The notes under the pieces were generated by a model that saw nothing but the letters and a program-made list of their open reading frames with translations, was not told the origin of the DNA and searched no databases. Positions 16,536 through 24,675 of a stretch of 64,000 nt of DNA are shown here, piece by piece. The number at the start of each line of letters is the position of its first letter. The first letter of the stretch is position 1. Source of the DNA: Deltaproteobacteria bacterium (GTDB lineage Bacteria; JADJOY01). Location: contig JADJOY010000003.1 of the NCBI GenBank assembly GCA_016713535.1, positions 62,001 through 126,000 of the forward strand. Reading direction: 5' to 3'. The position numbers were made by a program, and so were the translations under genes.

Positions 16536-17324
16536 GTGGAACCGATGGGCATGATCGGCGCATTCCTGGGCGCGGTGCTGGGCGCCCTGATCTGGGGCGG
16601 GATCACGTACGCCACCGGCTTCGAGATCGGCTACGTGGCGTGGGCGATCGGCGGGTTGGTGGGGCTCGGCGCCAAGCTCGGCGGCGCTCGTGGCAGCACC
16701 GCCGCCGGCATGGCGGCCGCGCTCGCGCTCACCTCGATCTTCGTCGGCAAGGTGCTGGCCGTGAAGTTCGGTGCGCCGGGCGAGATCCGTGAGCTCGCCG
16801 CCAAGGAATACACCCACGAGCGCTTCGACGAGGTCCGGCGCGACGCCGAGGACTACGCTTCGGTCACCAGCGAGGACGAGCTGCGCCGGTTCCTGGTCGA
16901 GCACGGCTACACCGAGGCCACGAGCGCCGCGGCGGTGAGCTACGACGAGATCACCCGGTTCAAGGCCGACCAGGCGCACCAGCTCGAGGGCTTCCAGGCC
17001 GCGCACCCCACGTTCGAGCTGTGGCAGAAAGGCATGAGCGACGGCGCGGTGGCGCAGGTGATGGCGCGGGTGTCGCTGCCCGAGATGGTCGTCGAGAACC
17101 TGGGTGTCGTGGACGCGGTGTTCGTGTTCCTCGGCGTCAGCACGGCATTCAAGCTGGTCGCGCAGGGCGGCTCCGAGGCGCCGCTATCGCGCCCTCGCCC
17201 CGGCGCGCCGATGCCCGGCGCCCGACCGGGCACGGCCGCGGTGCGCGGCGGCGGTCCGCCCACGGGCAGCGCGCCGCCCCGCCGGACAGAGCCCGGCGCT
17301 CCGGGAGAGCCGGGCGGCGGCTGA
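16536..17324 (+). CDS. membrane protein with Gly-rich helices, unknown function
   Basis: GTG at 16536 follows GGGGGACGA, a better ribosome site than either ATG just downstream. The 262-residue protein has three N-terminal membrane helices rich in glycine (MIGAFLGAVLGALIWGG, VAWAIGGLVGLGAKLGG, TAAGMAAALALTSIFVG), a soluble helical middle (IRELAAKEYTHERFDEVRRDAEDYASV), a further hydrophobic stretch near 215, and a disordered Pro/Gly/Arg tail. It precedes a putative metallopeptidase on the same strand. No family recognised. Confidence 0.7.
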   Translation: MEPMGMIGAFLGAVLGALIWGGITYATGFEIGYVAWAIGGLVGLGAKLGGARGSTAAGMAAALALTSIFVGKVLAVKFGAPGEIRELAAKEYTHERFDEVRRDAEDYASVTSEDELRRFLVEHGYTEATSAAAVSYDEITRFKADQAHQLEGFQAAHPTFELWQKGMSDGAVAQVMARVSLPEMVVENLGVVDAVFVFLGVSTAFKLVAQGGSEAPLSRPRPGAPMPGARPGTAAVRGGGPPTGSAPPRRTEPGAPGEPGGG

Positions 17325-17384
17325 GTCACGTCTCCGTTCGCCAGCTACACTGCGCGCGCTGGTCCTCGCGACGAGCGCGCGTAC

Positions 17385-18236
17385 ATGACTCGATCCTTCC
17401 GCTCCGCCGTGCTCGCGCCGCTCTCGCTCGCGGTTCTCGTGGGCGCGGGCGCGTCGTCCGCGAGCGCCGGCTGGGAGCACCACCGGCCGTACCAGGGTGA
17501 ATGGGCGGGGAGCGAGGCGTTTCGCGAGATCCGCGCCACGGTCGAGCGCGAGCGCACCGCAGCGCTCGGCACGATCTCGCGCAGCCTCGGGCTCGAGCTG
17601 CGCGGTGACCCGCGCCTCGACGGGATCGTCTTCGAGTACCTCGACGAGGGCACCGCGGGTCCGCTCGGATTCCCCGCGGCCAGCCGCGGCGGCTTTCGTC
17701 CACCGGCCGACGCCGCGCAGCCGGAACGCGTCATCACCGTCATCGTCGAGCGCTTCCTGAAGAGCCGCGACGAGCTGCCGGGATTCGTCTGTCACGAGAT
17801 GATCCACGCGGTGATGAGCCTCGAGATGGGCGAGAGGTTCGTGACCCTCGAGCCGTGGGTGCAGGAGGGGCTCGCCGTCTACGGAGCCGGGCAGGGCCCC
17901 GACAAGCTCGCGCGACTGGTCGCCACGGAGGGCGCCGCGCCGAAGGGCTTCCCGGACGGTCTCGACAAGCAGGAGGACCGCCTCGCCGACTACGTCGAGG
18001 CGTACCTCGGCATCGCCTACCTGGCCCAGGCGCGTGGCCCGCAGAGCGTGCGCGCCTTCACGGCCGACGTGATCCGCGGCGTGCCGGTCGAGAAGGCCAT
18101 CGCGTCCGCCGCCCAGGCGACCTGGCCGCAGTTCGCCAAGGCCGCGGGCCACTACGCCTCCGAGCGGCTGCTGGCGATCGCGCCGCGCAGGCCGAGCGAC
18201 CGCCTGGTCGTGCCCGACGCCGAGCCCCTCGAGTGA
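17385..18236 (+). CDS. exported putative zinc metallopeptidase (HExxH)
   Basis: The 283-residue protein carries a signal peptide (cleavage near ASA-GWE). The motif FVCHEMIHAVMSLEMGERFVTL gives HExxH, and 24 residues later EPWVQEGLAVYGAG supplies a downstream Glu in the WxxEG(L/A)A pattern of gluzincins, so a zinc peptidase fold is likely. The C-terminal helices (DYVEAYLGIAYLAQARGPQSV) fit that layout. The stop overlaps the GTG of the methyltransferase gene (GTGA). The protein's target is unknown and no named peptidase family could be assigned. Confidence 0.75.
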   Translation: MTRSFRSAVLAPLSLAVLVGAGASSASAGWEHHRPYQGEWAGSEAFREIRATVERERTAALGTISRSLGLELRGDPRLDGIVFEYLDEGTAGPLGFPAASRGGFRPPADAAQPERVITVIVERFLKSRDELPGFVCHEMIHAVMSLEMGERFVTLEPWVQEGLAVYGAGQGPDKLARLVATEGAAPKGFPDGLDKQEDRLADYVEAYLGIAYLAQARGPQSVRAFTADVIRGVPVEKAIASAAQATWPQFAKAAGHYASERLLAIAPRRPSDRLVVPDAEPLE

Positions 18237-19027
18237 GCGCGGCGGTCGGGGCCGGCGGCACGGCGCTCGCCGCCGCGTCGCAGGTCTGGTGCGCCGAGCG
18301 CTACTCCGCCGACTGCGGCTTCGTGGCCGAGCTCGGCGAGGTCATCCTCGCGTGGCTCGCGCCACGCCCCGGCGAGCGCATCCTCGACCTCGGCTGTGGC
18401 GACGGCGTGTTCACCGCGAAGCTGGTCCCGAGCGGCGCGGTGGTGGTCGGTGTGGACGCGGCGCCCGACATGGTCGAGGCCGCGCGGCGGCGCGGCTTGG
18501 ACGCGCGGGTGGCCGATGCCCACGCCCTCGACCTGGGAGAGACGTTCGACGCGGTGATTTCCAACGCCGCGCTTCACTGGATGAAGGAGCCCGACAGGGT
18601 CCTCGCCGCGATCGCGAGGGTACTGCGTCCCGGCGGCCGGTTCGTCGCCGAGATGGGTGGGTTCGGCAACGTCGCGACGATCCGTGTCGCCATCCACGCC
18701 GCGCTCGCACGCCGTGGGCTCGACGGCGCGGCGCTCTGCCCGTGGTACTTCCCGACTCCCGAGGAGCACGCGCAGCGTCTCGTACGCGCCGGGTTCCGGG
18801 TCGAACGGCTGGAGCTGGTGCCGCGCCCGGTGAGCGTCGCGAGCGGCATGCACGCGTGGTGCGCCAACTTCACCGACAGCTACCAGTGGGCGCTGCCCGA
18901 GGGCGATCGGGCCGCGTTCGTCGACGACGTCGTGGCGCTCCTCGAGCCCGTGCTGCGCCGACCCGACACCACCTGGTCGGCGGACTACGTGCGCCTCCGT
19001 TTCCTCGCCACGCGCTCTCCCGAATAG
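18233..19027 (+). CDS. class I SAM-dependent methyltransferase
   Basis: GTG at 18233 overlaps the previous stop. The 264 residues include motif I (ILDLGCGDGVFTAKL), the acidic residue binding the ribose (VGVDAAPDM), VADAHALDLGETFDAVISNAALHWM and the post-motif LRPGGRFVAEMGG. The order and ALHWM segment resemble trans-aconitate methyltransferase-like enzymes, so a small carboxylate is one option. Coupling to an exported peptidase gene is odd for such an enzyme. The gene is convergent with the one ending at 19159. Confidence 0.9.
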   Translation: MSAAVGAGGTALAAASQVWCAERYSADCGFVAELGEVILAWLAPRPGERILDLGCGDGVFTAKLVPSGAVVVGVDAAPDMVEAARRRGLDARVADAHALDLGETFDAVISNAALHWMKEPDRVLAAIARVLRPGGRFVAEMGGFGNVATIRVAIHAALARRGLDGAALCPWYFPTPEEHAQRLVRAGFRVERLELVPRPVSVASGMHAWCANFTDSYQWALPEGDRAAFVDDVVALLEPVLRRPDTTWSADYVRLRFLATRSPE

Positions 19028-19051
19028 CCCCGGGAGGGGTTCCGGGGAGCC

Positions 19052-19163
19052 AAAAAAAAACGGCAATTTCCCCGGCGAATCGACGAAAACGGCGTGTAAA
19101 GCTTAAGCCGTACAAAATCTGTAAAGCAGTTGCCGGACGATTTTGTAAAGCAAGTGCTTTACA
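19052..19163. repeat. AT-rich cluster of TGTAAAGC repeats and palindrome
   Basis: In a GC-rich setting this gap holds an A9 run (from 19052), three direct copies of TGTAAAGC and one inverted copy. The last two make a perfect 20-bp palindrome at 19144-19163 (arms TGTAAAGCA/TGCTTTACA) that contains the stop codon of the minus-strand gene. A second pair, ACAAAATC and GATTTTGT, encloses the middle copy. It lies between convergent genes, so a bidirectional terminator is one reading and a protein-binding site another. Confidence 0.6.
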
Positions 19164-20238
19164 GCCGGCGCAGCAACAGGACCCGGAAGAGTCCCCGGAA
19201 GCCGCCGTGGGCGCGCCCGCCGGCGTCGTCCGGGAAGCCCGGGTCGCCCGGGGCGCGGAAGCGCAACTGGTAGCGCGCGGCGATGGCGGGGTGGGCGGAC
19301 GCGAGCTCGTCTTGCGTCCAGGCGCGGATCTCGAGCTCGCGGTGCACGGTCTTGAGGCGCCGCACCTCGGTGTAGTTGAGGACGGGGACGTCGGCGCGGA
19401 ACCCCAGGAAGTCGTGGAGGTTGCGCTCCTCGATGGTGAGCCCGAGCGCCGCGGCGACGCGCTTGAGGTGGCGGAAGTCGATCGCGTATTCGGTGTGGCG
19501 CGTGAACCAGCCGTCGTAGAGGACCGCTTCCCGCGATGGCCCGTCCTGACCGTATTCGGTGATGGCCGCGCGCGCGCCGGGAGCCAGCACCCGCGCGAGC
19601 TCCTCGAGCAGCTCGATCGCGCCCAGGTTGATGAACTGCCGAGCGTCGTCGAGCTCGAGCCCGTAGCGGGCGATGCGCTCGTGCGCGGCGGCCACGCGCG
19701 GGTCCCGGGCGGCGCCGCGGGCGAGGCGGCGCGGGTCGGCGCGCACCGCGTCGAAGTCGGCGATCACCTCGTTCGAGAGCGCCAACCCATGGAAGGCGCC
19801 GGTCGCGAGCGGCATGCGCTGGGCGTCGCAGCGCACCCAGTGGAGCGCCGTCCACGGATCGGCGCGGTGCTCGGCGAGCGTTTGCCGCTGGCCGGCGATG
19901 AGCGACGGTGTCAGGTCGGCGATCGCGTAGTCGAGCGGCGCCGAAGCGCCGCGCCTGGCGCGCGCCTCGGCGAGGAACCCACGCGCGAAGCCGCCGGTGC
20001 CGGCGCCGATCTCGAGGAATCGATCGCCGTCCTGGAGCCAGCCCTCGCGCGCCAGCGCCGCGTGGAACGCGCCGCCGTAGCTCCGTCCGTCGAGGGCGGG
20101 GTGCCGGTGGCGGAAGAGGTGCGAGACCGTCGTCTCGACCCAGTCGAAGTGCCGGCCCGCCTCGCCGACCCGCGTCTTGTAGTAGCCGGTGAGAGTCCGG
20201 AAGAGGCTCATCGGAGCGTCCGTGTTCTGGAGGGCCAC
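19159..20238 (-). CDS. SAM-dependent methyltransferase, MidA/NDUFAF7-like
   Basis: The 359-residue protein has RFLEIGAGTGGFARGFL as SAM motif I, YAIADLTPSLIAGQRQTL, and GLALSNEVIADFDAVR, a pattern like the DUF185/MidA group that methylates protein arginine in complex I assembly. The C-terminal half (AITEYGQDGPSREAVLYDG, FRHLKRVAAALGL) fits. GTG at 20238 has a GAGGGACC ribosome site; ATG at 20211 (MSLFRTL) is possible. It lies 52 nt downstream of a B12-radical SAM gene on the same strand and may modify the same product. Confidence 0.75.
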   Translation of the reverse strand: MALQNTDAPMSLFRTLTGYYKTRVGEAGRHFDWVETTVSHLFRHRHPALDGRSYGGAFHAALAREGWLQDGDRFLEIGAGTGGFARGFLAEARARRGASAPLDYAIADLTPSLIAGQRQTLAEHRADPWTALHWVRCDAQRMPLATGAFHGLALSNEVIADFDAVRADPRRLARGAARDPRVAAAHERIARYGLELDDARQFINLGAIELLEELARVLAPGARAAITEYGQDGPSREAVLYDGWFTRHTEYAIDFRHLKRVAAALGLTIEERNLHDFLGFRADVPVLNYTEVRRLKTVHRELEIRAWTQDELASAHPAIAARYQLRFRAPGDPGFPDDAGGRAHGGFRGLFRVLLLRRL

Positions 20239-20290
20239 GGTCCCTCGCGGCCGCCGTGTCCGAGCGCGCCTCTTGACGGCAGCCGGACTG

Positions 20291-21784
20291 TCAGGTCGCG
20301 GGAGCGTAGCTCGCGGGCACCGGTTCGACGCGCGAGCGGCGCGCGCCGAACGCCGACTTCACGAGGTCCGACATCATCACGTAGAAGCCCTCGCCGAGCA
20401 CGTCGAGCGACACCAACCCGCTGGTCAGGTAGCGCCACACGACCGTCGGGCGTGCGTAGAACTCGAACATCGCGCGGCGCTGCAGGAACATCAGCTCGCG
20501 CGTCGGCAGGGTGTCGCCGGCCAGGATGTTCTCCGAGTCGTTGAGGTTGGCGTCGTACCAGCCGCTGTACTTCCACGACGGCTGGTCGCCGATCTTGTGC
20601 TTGTACTGCTCCCACATGGCGCTGCCCGGGAACGGCACGGCGACGTTGAACTTCACGATGTCGGGGTCGAGCTCCTTGGCGAGGCGGATGGTGCGCAGGA
20701 TCTGGTCGCGGGTCTCGAACGGCATGCCGACCACGAACAGCCCGAACGTCAGGATGCCGAGCTCGCGGGTCCAGCGCAGCGCGCGGCGCGCCTCCTCCAC
20801 GGTGGCGCGCTTGTTCATGTGCTCGGCGAGCACGTCGTCGTCGCCGCTCTCGATGCCGAACTGGATGAAGGTGAGGCCGGCCTCCTTGAGGTGAGCCAGC
20901 AGGTCGCGATCGACCAGGTCCACGCGCGTCTCGGTGAACCAGCGCAGCTTCCTGTGGAGCCCGCGGCGGACGAGGTCGTCGGCGAACGCGTGGCCGTTCT
21001 TGAGCGAGAGCGGGAAGATCGCGTCGATGAAGCCGAACACCTCGGTCCCGTAGGTCCGGTGGACCCACTCCATCTCGTCGACGATCGACTCGGTCGGGCG
21101 CACCCGCACCTTGCGGTAGACGGTCTCCTGGCTGCAGAACGTGCACGCGAACGGACAGCCGCGCGAGCCCTGGATGGGCAGCGGCTGGGTCGCCGAGCGC
21201 AGCGGCTTGAGACCCATCGGCTCGGGGTCGTAGCTGTAGCCGGCGAGCAGGTCCCAGGCCGGGTAAGGCAGCGTGTCGAGGTCGACGAGCGGCGGCGCCG
21301 GGTGATCCACGATCTTGCCGTCCTCGCGAAGGCTGAGCCCGGCGATTCCGCGCGGCTCGCGCTCGTCGCGCAGGCTCCTGCAGAGCTCGAGGAACGAGAC
21401 CTCGCCCTCCTCGCGCACCACGTAGTCGGCGATGCCGTGCTGCAGCAGCTCGTGCGGGAAGTACGTGGCGTGGATGTTGCCGACCACCACCCGCGTCCCG
21501 GGGAAGCGCGCGTGGATCCGCTTCGCCGCGTCCTCGACGGTCTCGAGAACGAAGGTGAGAGTCGAGAAGCCCACCACACCGGGGCGCCACGACTCGACGA
21601 GCTCGATCAGCGGGTCGTTCGACGCGTGCGCGGCATGCTGGTCGTACACCCGCACGTCGAAGCCGTCGCGACGCAGCACCGACGCCAGGTAGCAGAGCCC
21701 CGTCGGCGGGACCGAGGTGGCGAAGCGGCCGTACGAGCCGAGCCGCTTGGGTACCAGCGCCGGATTGACGAGCAGCACTCGCAT
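20291..21784 (-). CDS. cobalamin-binding radical SAM enzyme
   Basis: The 497-residue protein starts at MRVLLVNPAL behind GAGAGAGACG. The N-terminal 130 residues form a B12-binding Rossmann domain (GLCYLASVLRRDGFDVRVYD, VVGFSTLTF, VVVGNIHATYFP). The radical SAM core follows with CPFACTFC binding the 4Fe-4S cluster and the radical SAM strands (RWFTETRVDLVD, LTFIQFGIESGDDDVL). The C-terminal part (WKYSGWYDANLNDSENIL) resembles HpnJ/BchE-type relatives. It probably methylates or rearranges an unactivated carbon in a lipid or cofactor; the substrate is not readable. Confidence 0.87.
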   Translation of the reverse strand: MRVLLVNPALVPKRLGSYGRFATSVPPTGLCYLASVLRRDGFDVRVYDQHAAHASNDPLIELVESWRPGVVGFSTLTFVLETVEDAAKRIHARFPGTRVVVGNIHATYFPHELLQHGIADYVVREEGEVSFLELCRSLRDEREPRGIAGLSLREDGKIVDHPAPPLVDLDTLPYPAWDLLAGYSYDPEPMGLKPLRSATQPLPIQGSRGCPFACTFCSQETVYRKVRVRPTESIVDEMEWVHRTYGTEVFGFIDAIFPLSLKNGHAFADDLVRRGLHRKLRWFTETRVDLVDRDLLAHLKEAGLTFIQFGIESGDDDVLAEHMNKRATVEEARRALRWTRELGILTFGLFVVGMPFETRDQILRTIRLAKELDPDIVKFNVAVPFPGSAMWEQYKHKIGDQPSWKYSGWYDANLNDSENILAGDTLPTRELMFLQRRAMFEFYARPTVVWRYLTSGLVSLDVLGEGFYVMMSDLVKSAFGARRSRVEPVPASYAPAT

Positions 21785-22292
21785 GGCGTCTCTCTCGCTC
21801 ACGCTCGCCAGCCGGTCGCGAGGCTCGAGCACGGGCCAGGGAGGCGGGTGCTCGACTGCATCTCGGTCGCGGCGACGAGGATCACGGACGCTCGGGGGGA
21901 GTCCGGCGGACCCGCGCGCCATCGTACGGCCGCGTCCGCGGGCGCGGCAACCGCGTGGCCCGCACCGGTCGGCGCGCTCGCGCGCGCCGCGAGCGGGCTG
22001 CGAACGGCGGTCGCGCGGTTTCTACAAAAGCGTGAGCGGGCCTCGCCTCGGAGACGGCCGAGGCCGACCCGCGACGGGAGATCTCCGCGCTTTCGCCGGA
22101 CATCGTCGACCGGCACGTGGCTTGCGGGCTGAGGGGCGCGTCGAAAGCCATCGACCTCCTCGAAATCCGCCACGCTGCACCGGGCATCCGAGGTTCGAGC
22201 CTCGGTGCCCGGTGCCACCCGAGGTGAGCCGGGCGCAGCCGGTCGGGCGGGTCGAGAGGAGCATTCGCTCACGAACCGGGCCGGAGGGAGTC
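21785..22292. other. intergenic region with one long hairpin, no gene seen
   Basis: This 508-nt gap separates the divergent radical SAM and superoxide dismutase genes. Apart from the hairpin at 22177-22215 I see no convincing frame, RNA gene or promoter pair. It must hold the promoters of both genes. Confidence 0.6.
22177..22215. other. long hairpin with TTCGAG loop
   Basis: Arms GCACCGGGCA-(T)-CCGAGG and CCTCGG-TGCCCGGTGC pair over 16 bp with one bulged T around a TTCGAG loop. The loop and inner stem look like a tRNA T-arm, but no tRNA body is present. It lies about 80 nt upstream of the superoxide dismutase start, so it may be in the 5' leader. The inner 15 nt also occur, with one change, at 51807-51821. 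Confidence 0.5.
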
Positions 22293-22991
22293 GTGGAAGA
22301 GATTCATGGGGAGGAGGTCGAGCGACGCGGCGCCGACATCGACGCCGTTGACGCCGCCCTCGGCGAGCCACGCGTGAGCCTGCACGTGGCCGCGTTGCCG
22401 TACCCGGCGAACGCGCTCGAGCCGCACCTGAGCGCCGAGACCGTGGTCACGCACTTCGAGGGGCACCACTGCTCGAACCTGCTCCGCCTCAAGGCGGCGC
22501 TACAGGCCGAGGGCCGCACCCCCGAGAGCCTCGAAGACCTGGTGCGCTCGGCAACGGGCAGCCTCTTCCGGTGCGCGGCGCAGGTGTGGAATCACGCGAT
22601 GTGCTGGAGCTCGATGACGCCGACCGGGGGCGGGGCACCTCGCAGCCTCCCCATACGGCGGCTGGTCGATGACTCGTTCGGCTCTTACGCGGGGTTTCGC
22701 GACCGCTTCCAGGACCTCGCGGCGGCGAGGGTCGGGTCTGGCTACCTGTGGCTGCACCGGTTGCCGGGGGAGAACCGGATCACGCTCACAGCGGCGCCCA
22801 ACGTGGCGAACCCGCTCTCCCAGGGTGGGATCCCGCTGCTGGGGTTCGACCTCTGGGAGCACGCCTACTACCTCGACTACCGCAACGACGTGGATCAGTA
22901 CGTCGAGGTGTTCCTCGACGAGCTGCTCGACTGGAGCTTCGCCGAGCGGCGGCTTTCCGGGGGGCTGTCCCAGCCCCCTGCCGGCCCGTGA
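22293..22991 (+). CDS. sodB: iron-type superoxide dismutase
   Basis: GTG at 22293 follows GGAGGGAGTC. All four metal ligands are in place: His in VVTHFEGHH, His in AAQVWNH, and Asp and His in GFDLWEHAYYLDYRN. The Gln in AAQVWNH is the position typical of Fe-type enzymes. At 232 residues it is a little longer than usual, with a divergent N terminus (EVERRGADIDAVDAALG) and a C-terminal tail (RLSGGLSQPPAGP) encoded by the beginning of a repeat element. The enzyme converts superoxide to peroxide and oxygen. No export signal. Confidence 0.9.
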   Translation: MEEIHGEEVERRGADIDAVDAALGEPRVSLHVAALPYPANALEPHLSAETVVTHFEGHHCSNLLRLKAALQAEGRTPESLEDLVRSATGSLFRCAAQVWNHAMCWSSMTPTGGGAPRSLPIRRLVDDSFGSYAGFRDRFQDLAAARVGSGYLWLHRLPGENRITLTAAPNVANPLSQGGIPLLGFDLWEHAYYLDYRNDVDQYVEVFLDELLDWSFAERRLSGGLSQPPAGP

Positions 22992-23306
22992 GGGCGCCCG
23001 CCTCGTAAGCGCGAGTGATCGAGAGGCTTCCCGCCGACGAAGCGGCGGGCCCCGAGGCACGCGCTTCGCTCGTGGCGGCGGCTGAGGCCGGGAACCGTTC
23101 CCTCTGGGTCGCTCACGCTAGCCGCGTAGGCCCGGCGACGGGGGATGGAACCCCCGTCGCTACGATCGTTTTCCCAGCGCGGGGGGCTCCGTCCCCCCGC
23201 GCCGCTTCGCTCTCGCTCGGTTCCTTCACGGCCTCGCTGCGACGCGGCGGTTGGCGAGTCCCGTGGTGGCGCGAACCGGGAGCGAGCCTGCGGCCGTGGC
23301 GTGCCG
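22954..23306. repeat. dispersed stem-loop repeat in a convergent gap
   Basis: It begins inside the last codons of sodB with TTTCCGGGGGGCTGTCCCAG and its paired CCCCC, continues with an GGCACGCGCTTCGCTCGTGG tail, then a second module: a hairpin at 23136-23159 (CGACGGGGG/CCCCCGTCG), followed by a GGGGGGCTCCGTCCCCCC hairpin and GCTTCGCTCTCGCTCGG. It ends at the stop of the minus-strand gene at 23307. It therefore fills the whole convergent gap. Confidence 0.8.
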
Positions 23307-24485
23307 TCAGTCGCCGCGATCGGGGAGCTTCTTGCCCCAGTCGGTGTCGATCGCGAACTGGAAGATCTGCGCGAAGTAGTCCTCGGCCTTGGGGGCCTGG
23401 ATCCCCACCGCCCCGAGGATCGAGCGCGCCTCGCGGTCGTCGAAGTGGAAGTCCATGAGAAAGTAGGGCAGGTAGAGCGAGCCCTTGTTGATGAGCGTGT
23501 CGTGAAGGCGTGGGAACGGTACGGTGCCGACCACCACGCTGCGGTGGATCACGTTCATGTAGAAGGCCGGCGGGAAGAAGCGCACCGGCTTCTGCGCGAA
23601 GTAGTGGCTCGCCATCTCCGCGGCGCGGCCGATCGTCGTGGAGTGATCGCTGGCGGTGACGTGGAAGCAGCGCCCGAGGCTCTTGGGGTTGCTCGCGAGG
23701 CCGAGGATCGCGTCGCACACGTAGTCGATCGGCACGATGTCGACCTCGGTGGAGGGCTTGCCCGGGATCCAGCGCCACAGCCCGCGCGCGTAGATCTTGA
23801 GCGGGAAGTAGAGGACGTTGAAGCTCGAGGTCTTCCCGGTCTTCGACTCACCCACCACGATGCTCGGGCGGTGGATCGTGATGGGCAGGTCCTTCCAGTG
23901 CTCACGGACCAGCTTCTCCGCCTCGTACTTGGTCTGCTCGTAGGTGTTGTGGAACGTCTGCCCGCACTCGAGCTCGGTCTCGAGGATCGTGCCCTTGCGG
24001 TCACCGGCGACGAACGCGGTGCCGATGTAGTCGAGGCGCTCGAAGTCGCCGTGCTTCTGACACGCCGCCGCGAAGTCGAGGATGTGCTTGGTGCCGCCCA
24101 CGTTGATGGTGCGCGCCTGTTCGAGCGGCAGCGCGAAGGCCACCGACGCGGCGGCGTGGATGACGCGATAGGTGTCGGCGGCGAGCGCCTCGTAGGAGCG
24201 GTCGTCGAGCCCGAAGTGCTCCCAGCTCACGTCGCCCATGACGAGGTCGACCCGCTTCGAGAGCTCGGCCGCGCGCTCGTCGCCGTAGCGCCCCGCGAGG
24301 AGCCGTTGCAGGCGCTTGCGCGGGCTCGACCGGTCGGAGCCCCGCACCAGGAGCGCGTAGCGGCTCGATTCGTCGGCGTCGAGCAGCCGGTAGAGGAGGT
24401 TCCGACCCAGGAAGCCGGTGGCGCCGGTGATGAGCGTGACGGGCGCGTGCTCGGTGGCGGCACGCTTGCGGGGGGTGCGAGGCAT
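23307..24485 (-). CDS. extended SDR reductase, thioester-reductase/male-sterility type
   Basis: The 392-residue protein begins with a basic leader and the NAD(P) motif LITGATGFLGRNLL. Downstream come DLVMGDVSWEHFGL, VIHAAASVAFALPLEQARTINVGGT, the catalytic pair in NTYEQTKYEAEKL (Tyr-x3-Lys) and a substrate region with PSIVVGESKTGKTSSFN and VPIDYVCDAI. This arrangement is that of fatty acyl-CoA or thioester reductase domains (NAD_binding_4). It could reduce a fatty acyl thioester to aldehyde or alcohol. There is no carrier domain, so it acts on free CoA or ACP substrates or a modified relative. Confidence 0.8.
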   Translation of the reverse strand: MPRTPRKRAATEHAPVTLITGATGFLGRNLLYRLLDADESSRYALLVRGSDRSSPRKRLQRLLAGRYGDERAAELSKRVDLVMGDVSWEHFGLDDRSYEALAADTYRVIHAAASVAFALPLEQARTINVGGTKHILDFAAACQKHGDFERLDYIGTAFVAGDRKGTILETELECGQTFHNTYEQTKYEAEKLVREHWKDLPITIHRPSIVVGESKTGKTSSFNVLYFPLKIYARGLWRWIPGKPSTEVDIVPIDYVCDAILGLASNPKSLGRCFHVTASDHSTTIGRAAEMASHYFAQKPVRFFPPAFYMNVIHRSVVVGTVPFPRLHDTLINKGSLYLPYFLMDFHFDDREARSILGAVGIQAPKAEDYFAQIFQFAIDTDWGKKLPDRGD

Positions 24486-24675
24486 CGGATCTCCGGGAAT
24501 TCGGGGGCGCGCGAAGGTACCACAGGTCGCCGACGAGGGAGCTGCCGCGGCGCCGGGCGCGACGGGAGCCGCGACGTCGTCGCGGGCTGGAAAAGGGTGT
24601 CCGCTTCGGTCACACTAGCGCGCTTTCCGCGCCGGCCGCGGAAGCATTCGCCCCACAATCGGAGGTCGTCCACGG

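Noticed and set aside
22177-22215. tRNA gene, because of the TTCGAG loop in a T-arm-like stem
   Set aside because: The paired arms close directly on each other; there is no acceptor, D or anticodon arm at suitable distance.
24486-24675. Glycine riboswitch upstream of gcvPA
   Set aside because: The conserved aptamer core is not visible and the region is short and GC-rich without the paired glycine-binding helices.
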